This document shows positions 9,596-17,929 of a DNA stretch of 64,000 nucleotides, in pieces. The notes below the pieces were generated by a model. It ran no database searches. It saw nothing but the letters and a program-made list of their open reading frames with translations, and was not told the DNA's origin. Source of the stretch: Luteolibacter algae (lineage in GTDB: Bacteria > Verrucomicrobiota > Verrucomicrobiia > Verrucomicrobiales > Akkermansiaceae); contig NZ_JBHUIT010000031.1 in assembly GCF_042683045.1 (NCBI RefSeq), positions 248,001 through 312,000 on the forward strand, read 5' to 3'. A program made the translations under genes and the position numbers. How positions within the stretch are numbered: the stretch's first letter is position 1; each line of letters begins with the position of its first letter.

Positions 9596-10054
9596 TTGAA
9601 TGGCGGGGCGCGTGTGATGGGTTTACGAACTCTCACCGCCCTTCCATGCCTAATTGGTGTCATCCGCGACTCTTGGAGCCAAGGCACTTTTTGCGTCCAT
9701 CCCCTCGGCCAGTCTTGGACTGCACCCGCCCTCGAACTGGATCTGATGAAGTCCTGTCCGAAGAATCGGCATCTCATTCACCTCAGCCAGAACTGGTCTG
9801 AGGCATTGAAAACGGGGCTTGTAGGCTCTTCCTCTGAAATCGCCGAGCAATGCGGCCTGACATCCGGGCGGGTAAGGCAAATCGTCCGCCTCTCCGGTAT
9901 TGATCCCAGAATCGCGGGATTTCTCACCAGTTTGAAAGGGAAAGCGGCTTTGAAAGGGTTTTCGGAAACGCGGATTCGATTCATCGTCTCCCTTCCCGAT
10001 GAGAAGCAAGTGAGCAGGTTCGAGGAGGAATTTGGCGTCCGTTTACCCTCCTGA
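9596..10054 (+). pseudogene. Displaced C-terminal segment of the serine recombinase
   Basis: An open frame that enters the element through the attL core in exactly the phase in which the right-end recombinase leaves through attR (both read Asn-Gly-Gly across AATGGCGG). Its second half (SSSEIAEQCGLTSGRVRQ, then RLSGIDPRIAGFL) resembles the helix-turn-helix found at the C-terminus of many large serine recombinases. In the circular form the two parts would join into one protein of 559+151 residues. As it stands, the only in-frame starts are TTG 9596 and ATG 9617, neither with a clear ribosome binding site, so a separate product is uncertain. Confidence 0.6.
9599..9606. repeat. Left attachment core (attL)
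   Basis: AATGGCGG matches 44628-44635 exactly. Beyond it, the element side has ACGAACTCTC at 9627-9636, resembling the tRNA-side TCGAACCCTC but six bases farther from the core, so attP partly imitates the tRNA T-arm. The 8-bp identity is short, as expected for a serine integrase that needs only a 2-bp central match. Confidence 0.65.
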
Positions 10055-10116
10055 TTTGGTTCATTTGATTCACGGTGACTCAAAACAGCAGGCCTGATAA
10101 GGTGTCGTGAACCAAC

Positions 10117-10153
10117 GAGGGCGGTGCAAAACCGCCCTCTTCCACCTTTTTTT
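10117..10153 (+). terminator. Rho-independent terminator after recombinase C-terminal segment
   Basis: A perfect 9-bp stem (GAGGGCGGT and ACCGCCCTC, 10117-10139, loop GCAAA) is followed after a few bases by a run of seven T. It would end the full recombinase transcript in the circular form and separates this end from the HEPN gene. Confidence 0.8.
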
Positions 10154-10167
10154 AGGACGATTTGACC

Positions 10168-11082
10168 ATGAAGACCCCGCCCATGAATGACTATCTTGCC
10201 CTTGTTGCCAACTGCACGCTCCACGGCGTGGACTTCACCTTGGGCGAAAAGGACGGAAAGCCTTGGAAATTTCGTAATCTGATCAAAGTTGAGATTGAGG
10301 GGAAAACGGTCGAGCTGCATCAAAACAAGGATTTGCCCCTGAACAGACACAAGCTCGCCAGAGGCTTTGTTCCCACCACCGAGCTTTACGTGAGGAATGT
10401 CGAAGAGTCTGAGATTCCACAGGTTGAGGAGTTGATCGGACGTGTTTGTGAATTGCTGTCCTTTGCCACGGAATCCCGCGTGATGGCCTACGGACATGAA
10501 TACCCGGCAGGTTCAGGGTTGGGAGGACAGAGGAGCGTTTCGGGAACCGTTCAGTGGTGGAGGCCTCCATTTGATGATCCTGCTGATGCAGTGCGTTTTT
10601 TGGAAATGTGCTACGCGCCCTACTCCCGCCTACGCGACCCGCGAAAACTCCATGTCGTCATTGATTACATCCACCACTCGATCATGGCCGGACTGGCCGA
10701 AGAGATCAAAATTGGACTCGCGTGCATCGCTTTCGAGAATCTCCGCGACAGTTGGGCGCGAGATAGCGGCTACCCTCACCTTGGAGGATTTTTTCGAGCC
10801 AAAGGAGCCACCCAGGCAAAAAAAGGAGCTACCGTAGGATTTCGCTCACACCTTGAGGAAATGCTTTCAGAAGTCGGGATGGTGGACGCGCCCCTTCTCG
10901 CCAAGCGAATTGTGAATACTCGCAACGAGGTTCTGCATACGGGGCTGTATGGGAACCTCCATAACGATGAGGTTCACGAGTTTCTGGAAACGACCTTGCG
11001 CGAATATTTCCTCAGGCTGGTCGGCTACCAAGGCAATTTCTCCCCGTATGTCGGAGGTTCGCCGAAGCCACACAAAATTTGA
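10168..11082 (+). CDS. HEPN-domain (ApeA-like) protein
   Basis: 304 residues from ATG 10168 (AGGA at 10154-10157). The C-terminal third looks like an all-helical HEPN domain: Arg252-Asn-Glu-Val-Leu-His257 is an Rx4H motif, the catalytic signature of HEPN ribonucleases, preceded by a long amphipathic helix (GLACIAFENLRDSWA). The N-terminal part is a mixed alpha/beta region of unknown kind. Proteins with this layout are annotated as ApeA-like or HEPN proteins and often work in phage defence or toxin systems by cutting RNA. It is the first complete gene inside the left end and converges with the HTH/coiled-coil gene, four bases apart. Function is inference from the motif. Confidence 0.6.
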   Translation: MKTPPMNDYLALVANCTLHGVDFTLGEKDGKPWKFRNLIKVEIEGKTVELHQNKDLPLNRHKLARGFVPTTELYVRNVEESEIPQVEELIGRVCELLSFATESRVMAYGHEYPAGSGLGGQRSVSGTVQWWRPPFDDPADAVRFLEMCYAPYSRLRDPRKLHVVIDYIHHSIMAGLAEEIKIGLACIAFENLRDSWARDSGYPHLGGFFRAKGATQAKKGATVGFRSHLEEMLSEVGMVDAPLLAKRIVNTRNEVLHTGLYGNLHNDEVHEFLETTLREYFLRLVGYQGNFSPYVGGSPKPHKI

Positions 11083-11086
11083 GTGA

Positions 11087-11662
11087 TTAGCTGAAAAGCT
11101 TTTTCCAGAAACCTTTGGTGCGCTCTTCTTCCAGCTCCCGCTTGAAAGCTTTCGCCTGTAGAAGTCTCTTCTGAGCCAAAGCCCTCTCTTCCTCGACCCG
11201 CTTCTCCTGATTGGCGATCCGGGCTTCGAGCGCCTTCATGGTTTGCTCCCATTTATCGCTCTTTTCAGGCTCCTTGGTTTTGTGCTCCAAAAGGAGGGTG
11301 ATTCTCTTCGCCTGATCGCGTTGCGCTTCCAGATCCTTGCGGATTTGCTCTTTTTCTTCCTCCAGACGGGCGATGGATCGATCTTTCTCATCCATTAGCT
11401 TGTCTTTTTCGGCTAACAGTAAGCCTAACCCTTCTGAATCACTGGATTTCTGGGGGTTAGCGGGTGGTAAAGCCGACCCGTTAGCTTCCTGTTCGTCCTT
11501 ACCCTTTGGAGGATACACACGGAAAAGCTCGGCAGGATCAATCTCGTAATGCCCTTTTTCGTTCTTTGCGGCAGAAACCCTGCCCTTCTTGATCGCTGCT
11601 GAGAGCGATGGTTTGGAAATGCCTGCCGCCTTAGCCGCTTTTCCGAGTGTTAGTCTCGTCAT
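11087..11662 (-). CDS. HTH and coiled-coil plasmid-type DNA-binding protein
   Basis: 191 residues. The N-terminus (TLGKAAKAAGISKPSLSAAI) is a MerR/excisionase-like helix-turn-helix and is followed by DPAELFRVYP, a combination common in small regulators of mobilizable plasmids. Residues 80-180 are a highly charged coiled coil (many Glu, Lys, Gln). The layout recalls KfrA-like plasmid proteins. It is divergently oriented from the RepC-like gene, with a 435-bp repeat-rich gap between, so it probably binds that gap and controls replication genes or acts in maintenance. Start ATG 11662. Confidence 0.65.
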   Translation of the reverse strand: MTRLTLGKAAKAAGISKPSLSAAIKKGRVSAAKNEKGHYEIDPAELFRVYPPKGKDEQEANGSALPPANPQKSSDSEGLGLLLAEKDKLMDEKDRSIARLEEEKEQIRKDLEAQRDQAKRITLLLEHKTKEPEKSDKWEQTMKALEARIANQEKRVEEERALAQKRLLQAKAFKRELEEERTKGFWKKLFS

Positions 11663-12096
11663 TTTACTCTCCCTCGACGCTTACCGTTGGATAACCTGTA
11701 AGCCGTTAGGTGTCTTTACACCGCCGACGCATTGTTATACCATTAGCTAACGGTATGATTCTGGTTATCCACGGGTTACTTATACCGCATACTAACAGGT
11801 AATTTGACTCAAAGCCAGAATCACGTTGGTATTTATCCCACGGCATCAATTCCCAGAATGCCTGTCAACAAGAGCAAAGGAGGAAAGGCAACCTCACACT
11901 GCCCATAGAAAAAACCGCCGTTGGCGCGGCGGTTTCAAAAGTAGAGAATTACTCTCAGTCACTACATATATAGTAGTTCTTTACGCCCTTGATTGCAAGT
12001 CGAAAGTGATTCAGCAAGCGATTCCGCTTGGCCTTTCGCATGTCGCATTGTGAGCGAGCCGAGAACATACATATGCATTTATCCACAAATATTTCA
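11663..12096. promoter_or_regulatory. Repeat-rich divergent control region upstream of repC
   Basis: No gene is seen here. It contains several GTTAG/CTAAC half-sites in both orientations, including a 20-bp palindrome with one mismatch at 11737-11756 (ATACCATTAG against CTAACGGTAT) and related pieces near 11682-11707 and 11781-11800. A second short palindrome (ACTAC, ATATATA, GTAGT) lies near 11962-11978. The region separates the HTH/coiled-coil gene from the RepC-like gene, so it is a candidate operator/iteron region. Confidence 0.5.
11904..11935 (-). terminator. Reverse-strand hairpin terminator
   Basis: A 9-bp stem (AAACCGCCG and CGGCGGTTT, 11912-11935) is followed on the reverse strand by a T-run. 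It would block reverse transcription entering the HTH/coiled-coil gene from the repC side and so insulates the two divergent units. Confidence 0.6.
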
Positions 12097-13431
12097 ATGG
12101 CATCCACGCCAGAGCGAAGAGGAGGGCGCGTCAGCTCGCCCAAGCTTCGTAAATCCCTCGAACAGGCCGAAGACTTTCTCGGTCTCGAAGAACAAACCAA
12201 CCGCTACGATCTTCTGATCCTCGTCAAACGGGCAGGGAAGGCGGCGGGCTTCACCCCGCGCATGACCGAGCTTCTGGACTACTACATGAGCTTTACCCGC
12301 GAAATCGATTGGGAGGAGGGGCATAGTCCTATCGTTTACCAATCCATATCGCGAACAGCACTCGACCTTGGAATCACCGAACGCCAGATCCAGAGACTGG
12401 AACAGGCATTGTTCGAGGTAGGGGCGGTGACATGGCACGACAGCGGCAATCACCGCCGCTACGGACAACGGTGTCCTGAGACAGGGGAAATCCTCTATGC
12501 CTACGGCGTGGATCTTACGCCCTTGGCCTATCTAAAAGAGGAGCTGGAACAAAAACTCGCCCGGAAGAAAGCCCATGATCGTATGTGGATGGAAACCAAA
12601 CGGCAGATTTCATGGTATCGGAGGCAGATCCTCTCAACCTTGGCCGAGTTGGACGGAGAAGGGGGCATTCATATCGAAAAAGTTTCCCGTCTTGAGGAAG
12701 CTTACGAGGAAATGGCCAGACCGATCCGGACCCATATCGGCATTGAGAGCCTTCAAGCGATGCTCGCAGCTCACAAGGAGCTTCACGAGCGCGTTCTTGC
12801 TGTGATTGAGGATGAGGAAAAAACAGCTATATCCTGTGGAAAATCCATCAAAATGTCGTTCATAGACGCCACTGATGTCGTCCACTACAATTATACAAAT
12901 CAGATACAATCTAATGAATTAGATACAGGTAAGGCTTCGCCAGTTTGCTTCCAAGGAAGACGTAACAGCGGGCAAGGCGGCAAATCCCAGCCAGAAGAGA
13001 AGAGGGAGGCTCCACCAAGTCAGAGCGAGGAGAAACCGCAGCAAGGAAAGTTCTCCATTGCAGATACGGGATTGCAGCACATCACGATCAGTCAGGCACT
13101 CAACGCCACTTCCGATAGATTCAAAGAACATCTTCCGCTCACATTCGATACAATGAGCTGGCGTGAATTTGTTGATGCCGCCGGACGCTTGCGGCCAGCA
13201 CTCGGCATCAGCCAGCAAAGCTGGGGCAATGCGTGTGTCGCCTTGGGTAGAACCGGAGCCGCGATTTGCGTTCTGCTGACCGATCAGGCGGCGTTGCGCG
13301 AAAATGATCCCGTGACCAAACCCGCCGGATATTTCAATGCGCTCGTCAAGCGGGCAGGGATGGGAGAGCTTCACCTTCACAAATCCATCTTTGGAATTCT
13401 GAGACGGGAAGAGGAGGCTTCGTTTGGCTGA
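12097..13431 (+). CDS. RepC-like plasmid replication initiator
   Basis: 444 residues from ATG 12097; upstream in-frame starts at 12073 and 12028 exist but none has a clear ribosome binding site. The N-terminal half (LLILVKRAGKAAGFTPRMTE, the helical YQSISRTALDLGITERQIQR segment and GAVTWHDSGNHRRYG) and the C-terminal part (KPAGYFNALVKRAGMGELHL, then SIFGILRRE) match the RepC initiator of alphaproteobacterial repABC plasmids. No RepA or RepB partition gene is adjacent. The middle is AT-rich, as in repC genes that carry their own origin. It probably lets the excised element replicate. It heads a short operon with two unknown genes downstream. Confidence 0.8.
   Translation: MASTPERRGGRVSSPKLRKSLEQAEDFLGLEEQTNRYDLLILVKRAGKAAGFTPRMTELLDYYMSFTREIDWEEGHSPIVYQSISRTALDLGITERQIQRLEQALFEVGAVTWHDSGNHRRYGQRCPETGEILYAYGVDLTPLAYLKEELEQKLARKKAHDRMWMETKRQISWYRRQILSTLAELDGEGGIHIEKVSRLEEAYEEMARPIRTHIGIESLQAMLAAHKELHERVLAVIEDEEKTAISCGKSIKMSFIDATDVVHYNYTNQIQSNELDTGKASPVCFQGRRNSGQGGKSQPEEKREAPPSQSEEKPQQGKFSIADTGLQHITISQALNATSDRFKEHLPLTFDTMSWREFVDAAGRLRPALGISQQSWGNACVALGRTGAAICVLLTDQAALRENDPVTKPAGYFNALVKRAGMGELHLHKSIFGILRREEEASFG
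12820..12930. other. Candidate replication origin inside the repC-like gene
   Basis: This stretch is clearly richer in A and T than its surroundings and ends in a perfect 16-bp palindrome at 12909-12924 (ATCTAAT, GA, ATTAGAT). In repABC plasmids the origin lies in an AT-rich part of repC; placing it here is by analogy. Confidence 0.4.
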
Positions 13432-13471
13432 TTTGACACAGGAACAGAAAATCGGCTAAGATCGTGCCGAA

Positions 13472-14005
13472 ATGGCAGGCGATGAATCTTTACCAAGATC
13501 TGATGAGGGCGAGAAGAGACCTGAACACGTTTTTTTTCCTCGCAAGCACCCGAAGGATGATTCCATCTGTCCAGATCACAAACAAGAAATCAGATCGCCA
13601 AGGGAGATCAAAATTCCGGTGATTGGACCGAATATAGGAGAAGATGAATTGGAAAAACTGTCTAAAAAGTATTCGGAAGAAAATCCTGAATACGCCGCGC
13701 ATTTTGAACTACTAGACGAATTGCAATCAAACGACGAACTAGGTGAATACTTCGATGCTGGGGTGTTTACTAACGACAAGCTAAATTCTATTGACCGTTC
13801 TAAAGCGGTCGAGGCACTCGAATTTTTGAAAGATAAACAGGAAATTGAAATGGGGATCATCCTGAAAGATGAGAGTGGTAATTTTCTTACCAAGACCTTC
13901 AATGAAGGCTTTCCTTCCGAGTGGCCCGAAACGGTCTTCGACAACGAAGGAAATGCAATACCTGCCAGAGGATTAGCTTTTGGGCCTGCTTGCCGCTTGA
14001 AATAG
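13472..14005 (+). CDS. Hypothetical acidic protein
   Basis: 177 residues from ATG 13472, 40 bp after the RepC-like gene on the same strand and probably in its operon. It is strongly acidic, soluble and without signal peptide, with a proline/lysine-rich first 60 residues and helical middle (LEKLSKKYSEENPEYAAHF). Codon use is more AT-rich than the flanking repC. No family is recognized. The next gene starts 12 bp downstream, suggesting joint translation. Confidence 0.6.
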   Translation: MAGDESLPRSDEGEKRPEHVFFPRKHPKDDSICPDHKQEIRSPREIKIPVIGPNIGEDELEKLSKKYSEENPEYAAHFELLDELQSNDELGEYFDAGVFTNDKLNSIDRSKAVEALEFLKDKQEIEMGIILKDESGNFLTKTFNEGFPSEWPETVFDNEGNAIPARGLAFGPACRLK

Positions 14006-14017
14006 TTAAAAGAATTG

Positions 14018-14389
14018 ATGAAAGCCTGGGAGGTCAAAAAAGCTTGGGAAGAGGAAGATGATTGCGCAAAGAAGAAGGAAATTCTCTCCAACGGTCTAAA
14101 AGCTTCTCTCGACGACCATCTCCTCGATGTTTATTTGAGAATCGTGCACGAAGTCCCTCTGCATGACTACGAATGCCCAGAACACCCGCTCGGATTGAGT
14201 GTAAATTTTCCGCATGTAGAAGCTTCCGAACCCCGGACGAATCCTGATTTGGAATCCTCAAAAATCACTAAAAGGAGTGCCTTTTGGGGCGATCTGACAC
14301 CAGCACAGAAAGTTGCTTGGGGTGTGGGTGTTTTAGCAGCGATTGCCACGGTTACTGGAGTGGTGTTCGCGATCATCAAGCCAAGCTGA
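14018..14389 (+). CDS. Hypothetical tail-anchored membrane protein
   Basis: 123 residues from ATG 14018 (a TTG one codon earlier is possible). The N-terminal part is charged and helical, the middle is polar, and the last 30 residues form a single membrane segment (VAWGVGVLAAIATVTGVVFA) followed by a short Lys-containing tail, so it should be inserted by its C-terminus. It lies 12 bp after the preceding acidic protein gene. Function unknown. Confidence 0.6.
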   Translation: MKAWEVKKAWEEEDDCAKKKEILSNGLKASLDDHLLDVYLRIVHEVPLHDYECPEHPLGLSVNFPHVEASEPRTNPDLESSKITKRSAFWGDLTPAQKVAWGVGVLAAIATVTGVVFAIIKPS

Positions 14390-14429
14390 ATAGTTTGATA
14401 ATGTATCTTATGGAAAGTCGTGGGCTTGA

Positions 14430-14672
14430 TTAAGCTGGAGATCCAGAAACCAACGTGTAGATAAAATCAACAAGCCTTGAGATTCCGAAAATCGATCCGG
14501 CAAAGGCGCAGCCACCAAACATGATTTTGTTGCCAGCTCCGATCATTATGAGCTTCCAACTGCTGTGCTTGCTCGTTGTAGCCGACCAAACGTGCAAACC
14601 AAGACCTATTGTAATGGAAAGTCCACCAATCACCAATGCCGTGACTGCCGCCCAATATTTGAATTCATCCAT
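14430..14672 (-). CDS. Small two-helix membrane protein
   Basis: 80 residues with two or three hydrophobic segments (residues 6-29, 40-62). Last gene of a reverse-strand run that starts at 17368 with a coiled-coil protein and includes the coupling protein; it begins 20 bp after the preceding gene ends. The order suggests a membrane component working with the coupling protein, but there is no family match I can name. Confidence 0.55.
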   Translation of the reverse strand: MDEFKYWAAVTALVIGGLSITIGLGLHVWSATTSKHSSWKLIMIGAGNKIMFGGCAFAGSIFGISRLVDFIYTLVSGSPA

Positions 14673-14692
14673 AAGAAGGTTTCTCGTTTACC

Positions 14693-15364
14693 CTACTCGG
14701 GTAGATCGTCAGGATCAATCCGAGGCTCGGGTGCAGGAAGCGGAGGAGGACTTTCGGGAGATGATTCAGCCTGTTGCACCGGAGCGGCTTTCGGTGGGTT
14801 CTTCAGTGAAGCGAGTTCCGACTCCTGTAATGCCGTATGAAGCAGCAAAACAAAATCGACCGCCTTGTCGAGGCTGGCAATTTTGCAGACTGGAATGGTT
14901 GCCGCACCGTATTCCATGATGATTTCTCCATAGTTTTTCAGCTTCTCAACTTCTTTGGGCATCACCTGTTTGCCCAAACGGACTTTTTCATGCCCTATGA
15001 TCCGAAAAGCTATTTTGGTATTCCGAAGGTAGTCACCGTTCGTCTCACCCCTGATGCCAATCGCTTTCTCGGAAAAAGCCACGGACACCCACTTTCCGTG
15101 GAAATACTCGAAATAAACGAACCAAGCGGCACCGACCATGCAGGTGAGAGTTATCAGGGGCATGGGGTTTTCGAGCTTGCCGAAAACTGCGGAGACAAGC
15201 GTTCCTACAACGACAAAAAATACAATCATGACAAGACAGCCCACGCCGCAGCTCATGTTGTCGGTTGCCAGTGCGGGGCATTTGCCTGTGACTACGAAAT
15301 ACTGACCATCGGTCTTGTATTCCGGCCAGTTGGGAAGGTTCTTTCGTCGGACGACTTTCATCAT
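14693..15364 (-). CDS. Hypothetical membrane protein in coupling-protein operon
   Basis: 223 residues. Two hydrophobic helices (about 40-60 and 68-90) form a hairpin, followed by a soluble domain and a Pro-rich C-terminus (SPESPPPLPAPEPR). The ATG pair at 15361-15364 lies one base past the stop of the coupling protein, which indicates translational coupling. Because the coupling protein here lacks its own membrane anchor, this gene is a candidate to supply the membrane tether; that is inference. Confidence 0.6.
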   Translation of the reverse strand: MMKVVRRKNLPNWPEYKTDGQYFVVTGKCPALATDNMSCGVGCLVMIVFFVVVGTLVSAVFGKLENPMPLITLTCMVGAAWFVYFEYFHGKWVSVAFSEKAIGIRGETNGDYLRNTKIAFRIIGHEKVRLGKQVMPKEVEKLKNYGEIIMEYGAATIPVCKIASLDKAVDFVLLLHTALQESELASLKNPPKAAPVQQAESSPESPPPLPAPEPRIDPDDLPE

Positions 15365-15365
15365 A

Positions 15366-16859
15366 TCAATAGTTCCTGGAAAATAGCTCGTGTTTGTCGT
15401 GGAAGGCTCGTTGCAGAACCATCGGTGAAAACGACGGGCGGATGATCAACTGCCTCAGCATCTTGTCGTCCCGCCCGAAGAAACGGGAGGCTTCTTCGAC
15501 ACTCATCAATTCATGGCTGCTTGAAGACCAGCTTCCACCCGTCGCGCCCTGCTTGGTGGCCGCGTCACGGGTGACCTCGCTTTCGCTTCGATTGTGAATC
15601 GAGGTATTGCCAAGTCGCTTTGATATCCATTCCAATGTCGTGAGATCGGAGTTTCCGAAAAACTGGAGGACGCCCGCGTTACCCAGAAAGGTTTCCCAGC
15701 GGTCGTTGTAGAGTGCCTTGAGCTGGCCCAAGTCCTGAAGAATCGGCCAAAGTTTCACGCCCAGTCCCGCGATTTGCCCGGCGGCATCCTCGATGGTCTT
15801 CATGGTGCCGAGCACCGCGAACTCATCCAGGCACATGACGATGGGATGGGTGGGCTTGGTGCGCTCCGCCTCCATCGCGGCAAGCGTCAAATTGACGAAC
15901 AGCCGGAGCCAACGGGAACAGGTTCCCATCCGCATCGCGGGCAGGCTCAGGTAGACCGTGACATTGCTACGTTTGAGGTCGGCCAAATCCAGCCTGCCAT
16001 CAAGAAGGACATTCTGAACTTGTTCATAGCCGAGGAATCTCAGGTGACGACGCGCACTTGAAAGAACCGACAGCCTCTCCTTCTCGTTGCGGTCGAAAAA
16101 GTCGGCGGCGGCATCCATCACCGCCGCCCGTGCAGCAGGGTTGGCAAACATCTCGTCAGCCAGTTTCTCATTCGCGTGCATCACGAGTTCACGAACCGTT
16201 GTCAGGGTTCTGCGATCCTCATATTTCGTGTCGGTCGCGACATGGAGGATACACCCTTCAATGAAGGTCTTCGCGCTTTCGTCCCAATGCGGATCGTTTC
16301 CACTGGGAACAACCAGAGCGTCTGCGATCAGTCCCGCATCCTCCACAAGGGTTGGGCTGAGGAGCGATAGCATGGACAGGGGATTGAAGGTGCTGTCGAG
16401 TCGGGAGTCCGTGCCGGCAACACTGAAAGGGTCGAGAACATGAACGGTTTGCCCGAGAACCCGTGAGCGGTATTCCGCCGTTTCGCCCGCAAGGTCACCT
16501 TTGGGATCGATTACCAGCATCGAGCCGGGATAGGTGAGGAGATTTGGAATGATGGCCGCTCTTCCTTTTCCCGCACGGGAGCCAGCTATGGTAATCATGT
16601 GACGGTCATCCGCGATACCCAGGGGATACCCGCCTTTCACAAAACGCTCGACGCGACTGTCGGGAAGGCGATGCCGGACAATATCACCATCGACCACGCC
16701 GAGGAAAATCTTACCTTCTCTGTTCTCTCTGGAGAACGAAAGTGAAGGTGTTTGTTTTAGGTGCCCAACAGGCTCGAACCGAGCGGATGAGGATTCCCCG
16801 ACAGGCAATCCCTCAGCTCCCCGGAGGAACCCGTCGAACAGGCTTTTCCGTTCGCTCAT
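15366..16859 (-). CDS. Type IV coupling protein (VirD4/TraG family)
   Basis: 497 residues. Walker A is GSRAGKGR (93-100), followed by the TraG/VirD4 signature NLLTYPGSMLVIDPKGDL, a Walker B CLDEFAVLG and the downstream ILQDLGQLKALY motif typical of T4CPs. These hexameric ATPases bring relaxase-bound DNA to a type IV channel at the cytoplasmic membrane. The N-terminus has no membrane helices, unlike VirD4/TraD. Its first codons overlap the stop of the coiled-coil gene by four bases (ATGA), and a membrane-protein gene follows directly. It must borrow a mating pore, since none is in the window. Confidence 0.92.
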   Translation of the reverse strand: MSERKSLFDGFLRGAEGLPVGESSSARFEPVGHLKQTPSLSFSRENREGKIFLGVVDGDIVRHRLPDSRVERFVKGGYPLGIADDRHMITIAGSRAGKGRAAIIPNLLTYPGSMLVIDPKGDLAGETAEYRSRVLGQTVHVLDPFSVAGTDSRLDSTFNPLSMLSLLSPTLVEDAGLIADALVVPSGNDPHWDESAKTFIEGCILHVATDTKYEDRRTLTTVRELVMHANEKLADEMFANPAARAAVMDAAADFFDRNEKERLSVLSSARRHLRFLGYEQVQNVLLDGRLDLADLKRSNVTVYLSLPAMRMGTCSRWLRLFVNLTLAAMEAERTKPTHPIVMCLDEFAVLGTMKTIEDAAGQIAGLGVKLWPILQDLGQLKALYNDRWETFLGNAGVLQFFGNSDLTTLEWISKRLGNTSIHNRSESEVTRDAATKQGATGGSWSSSSHELMSVEEASRFFGRDDKMLRQLIIRPSFSPMVLQRAFHDKHELFSRNY

Positions 16860-17368
16860 CGACCGTCCCTCCCCATCGATTTGCCGTCATGAGCTTTGTT
16901 GAATTCCTCAGTCAGCCGGATTCTCTCCGCACCAAGTTCTTTGTTCCGATTGAGGTTTTCGATCGTCAAGTCCATCTGTTCCTGTTGCTTTTCCTGAAGG
17001 TCATCCATGGCCTTCCTCTTCTCGTCTTCCGGTCGGTTCTCATATTCCTCAGCCAGTCGCTCTCTGTCCCGCTTGTGTTCGTTTTCAAGCCCCTGAATTG
17101 ACTTCGCCATCTGTTCATCGGACTTCTGCAACATAGCCGCCATCCTGTCCTTTTTCTCGTCGGCAGGGGTTTTCTGAGGGGAGTTGCGTTCGTGAGTAGG
17201 CCTGGCGACACCAGAAGTCCCCATGCCCGGTCCCGTAGGTGACGGGAAGCCCGCCGTATGAACGGGTGTCTTTGGCTTGTTCCGGGGTTCGAGAACAGGC
17301 TTGGGTGGCTTGCCGGGTGCCTTTCCGTCCTCTCGGTCTGGTTCTTCGTGGTCGGGTGGTTCGTCCAT
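16856..17368 (-). CDS. Coiled-coil protein, first gene of coupling-protein operon
   Basis: 170 residues, Pro/Lys-rich in the first 70 and a long charged coiled coil after that (DEQMAKSIQGLENEHKRDRE and following). It overlaps the start of the coupling protein by four bases and so is translationally coupled to it. A GTTAAC-containing motif lies 69 bp upstream of the ATG at 17368. Possibly an accessory or relaxosome factor; no family recognized. Confidence 0.6.
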   Translation of the reverse strand: MDEPPDHEEPDREDGKAPGKPPKPVLEPRNKPKTPVHTAGFPSPTGPGMGTSGVARPTHERNSPQKTPADEKKDRMAAMLQKSDEQMAKSIQGLENEHKRDRERLAEEYENRPEDEKRKAMDDLQEKQQEQMDLTIENLNRNKELGAERIRLTEEFNKAHDGKSMGRDGR

Positions 17369-17487
17369 GATTTCTGAGTGGGATCAAGACGATTTTACCG
17401 CCGAATGGCAGAACAGGAAGAATATTTTAACCTGCTGTTAACTTCGATCTGCCATGATTCCTCCCCCTGTTTTGCAAAGGATGAACC

Positions 17488-17919
17488 ATGTCAGATAACG
17501 AACAAATGAAGGGTTGGGACGCATATCTCTCTTCGCGCCCGCTGACCATGCCCAATGGGGTCAAACGTCTCGTCAGGCTGCCGCTTTGGGCGTGGGATAT
17601 TTATGCGGACTACACCGATCTGGACATGAAACGGATCGTTTCCTTGAATTGGACCAGAGCCTTGCAATTTGAAAGACCGGAAGCTTTCGACTACATCATG
17701 ACCTCTGATGCCCACTCGAAATCCCGGCGGTATCAGAAGATGGCCTATGTCTACGATCTATTGGGGAAAGACAACATGCGTGAGCTGGCTGAGTTTCCAG
17801 CCAACGATTTCCACGATCCTTGCACTCTTCCAACATTCCCTGATCCATGGCCTCACGAGGCTCATTGCCTGCTATGGATGAAGAAACGAATCCAAGCGCG
17901 ATTTCCAAAGCCCGCATAG
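17488..17919 (+). CDS. Hypothetical element protein
   Basis: 143 residues from ATG 17488 with AAAGG eight bases upstream. Soluble, Trp- and Tyr-rich in the middle (LPLWAWDIYADYTDLDMKR), no signal peptide. It is transcribed divergently from the coupling-protein operon across a 119-bp gap. I do not recognize a family. It converges with the next reverse-strand gene 10 bp away. Confidence 0.6.
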   Translation: MSDNEQMKGWDAYLSSRPLTMPNGVKRLVRLPLWAWDIYADYTDLDMKRIVSLNWTRALQFERPEAFDYIMTSDAHSKSRRYQKMAYVYDLLGKDNMRELAEFPANDFHDPCTLPTFPDPWPHEAHCLLWMKKRIQARFPKPA

Positions 17920-17929
17920 CTTTGGAGCG

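Noticed and set aside
9599..9680. Possible tRNA remnant at the left end
   Set aside because: Only the core and a CGAAC-like piece resemble tRNA-Ser; no cloverleaf can be drawn, so it was used only as attL evidence.
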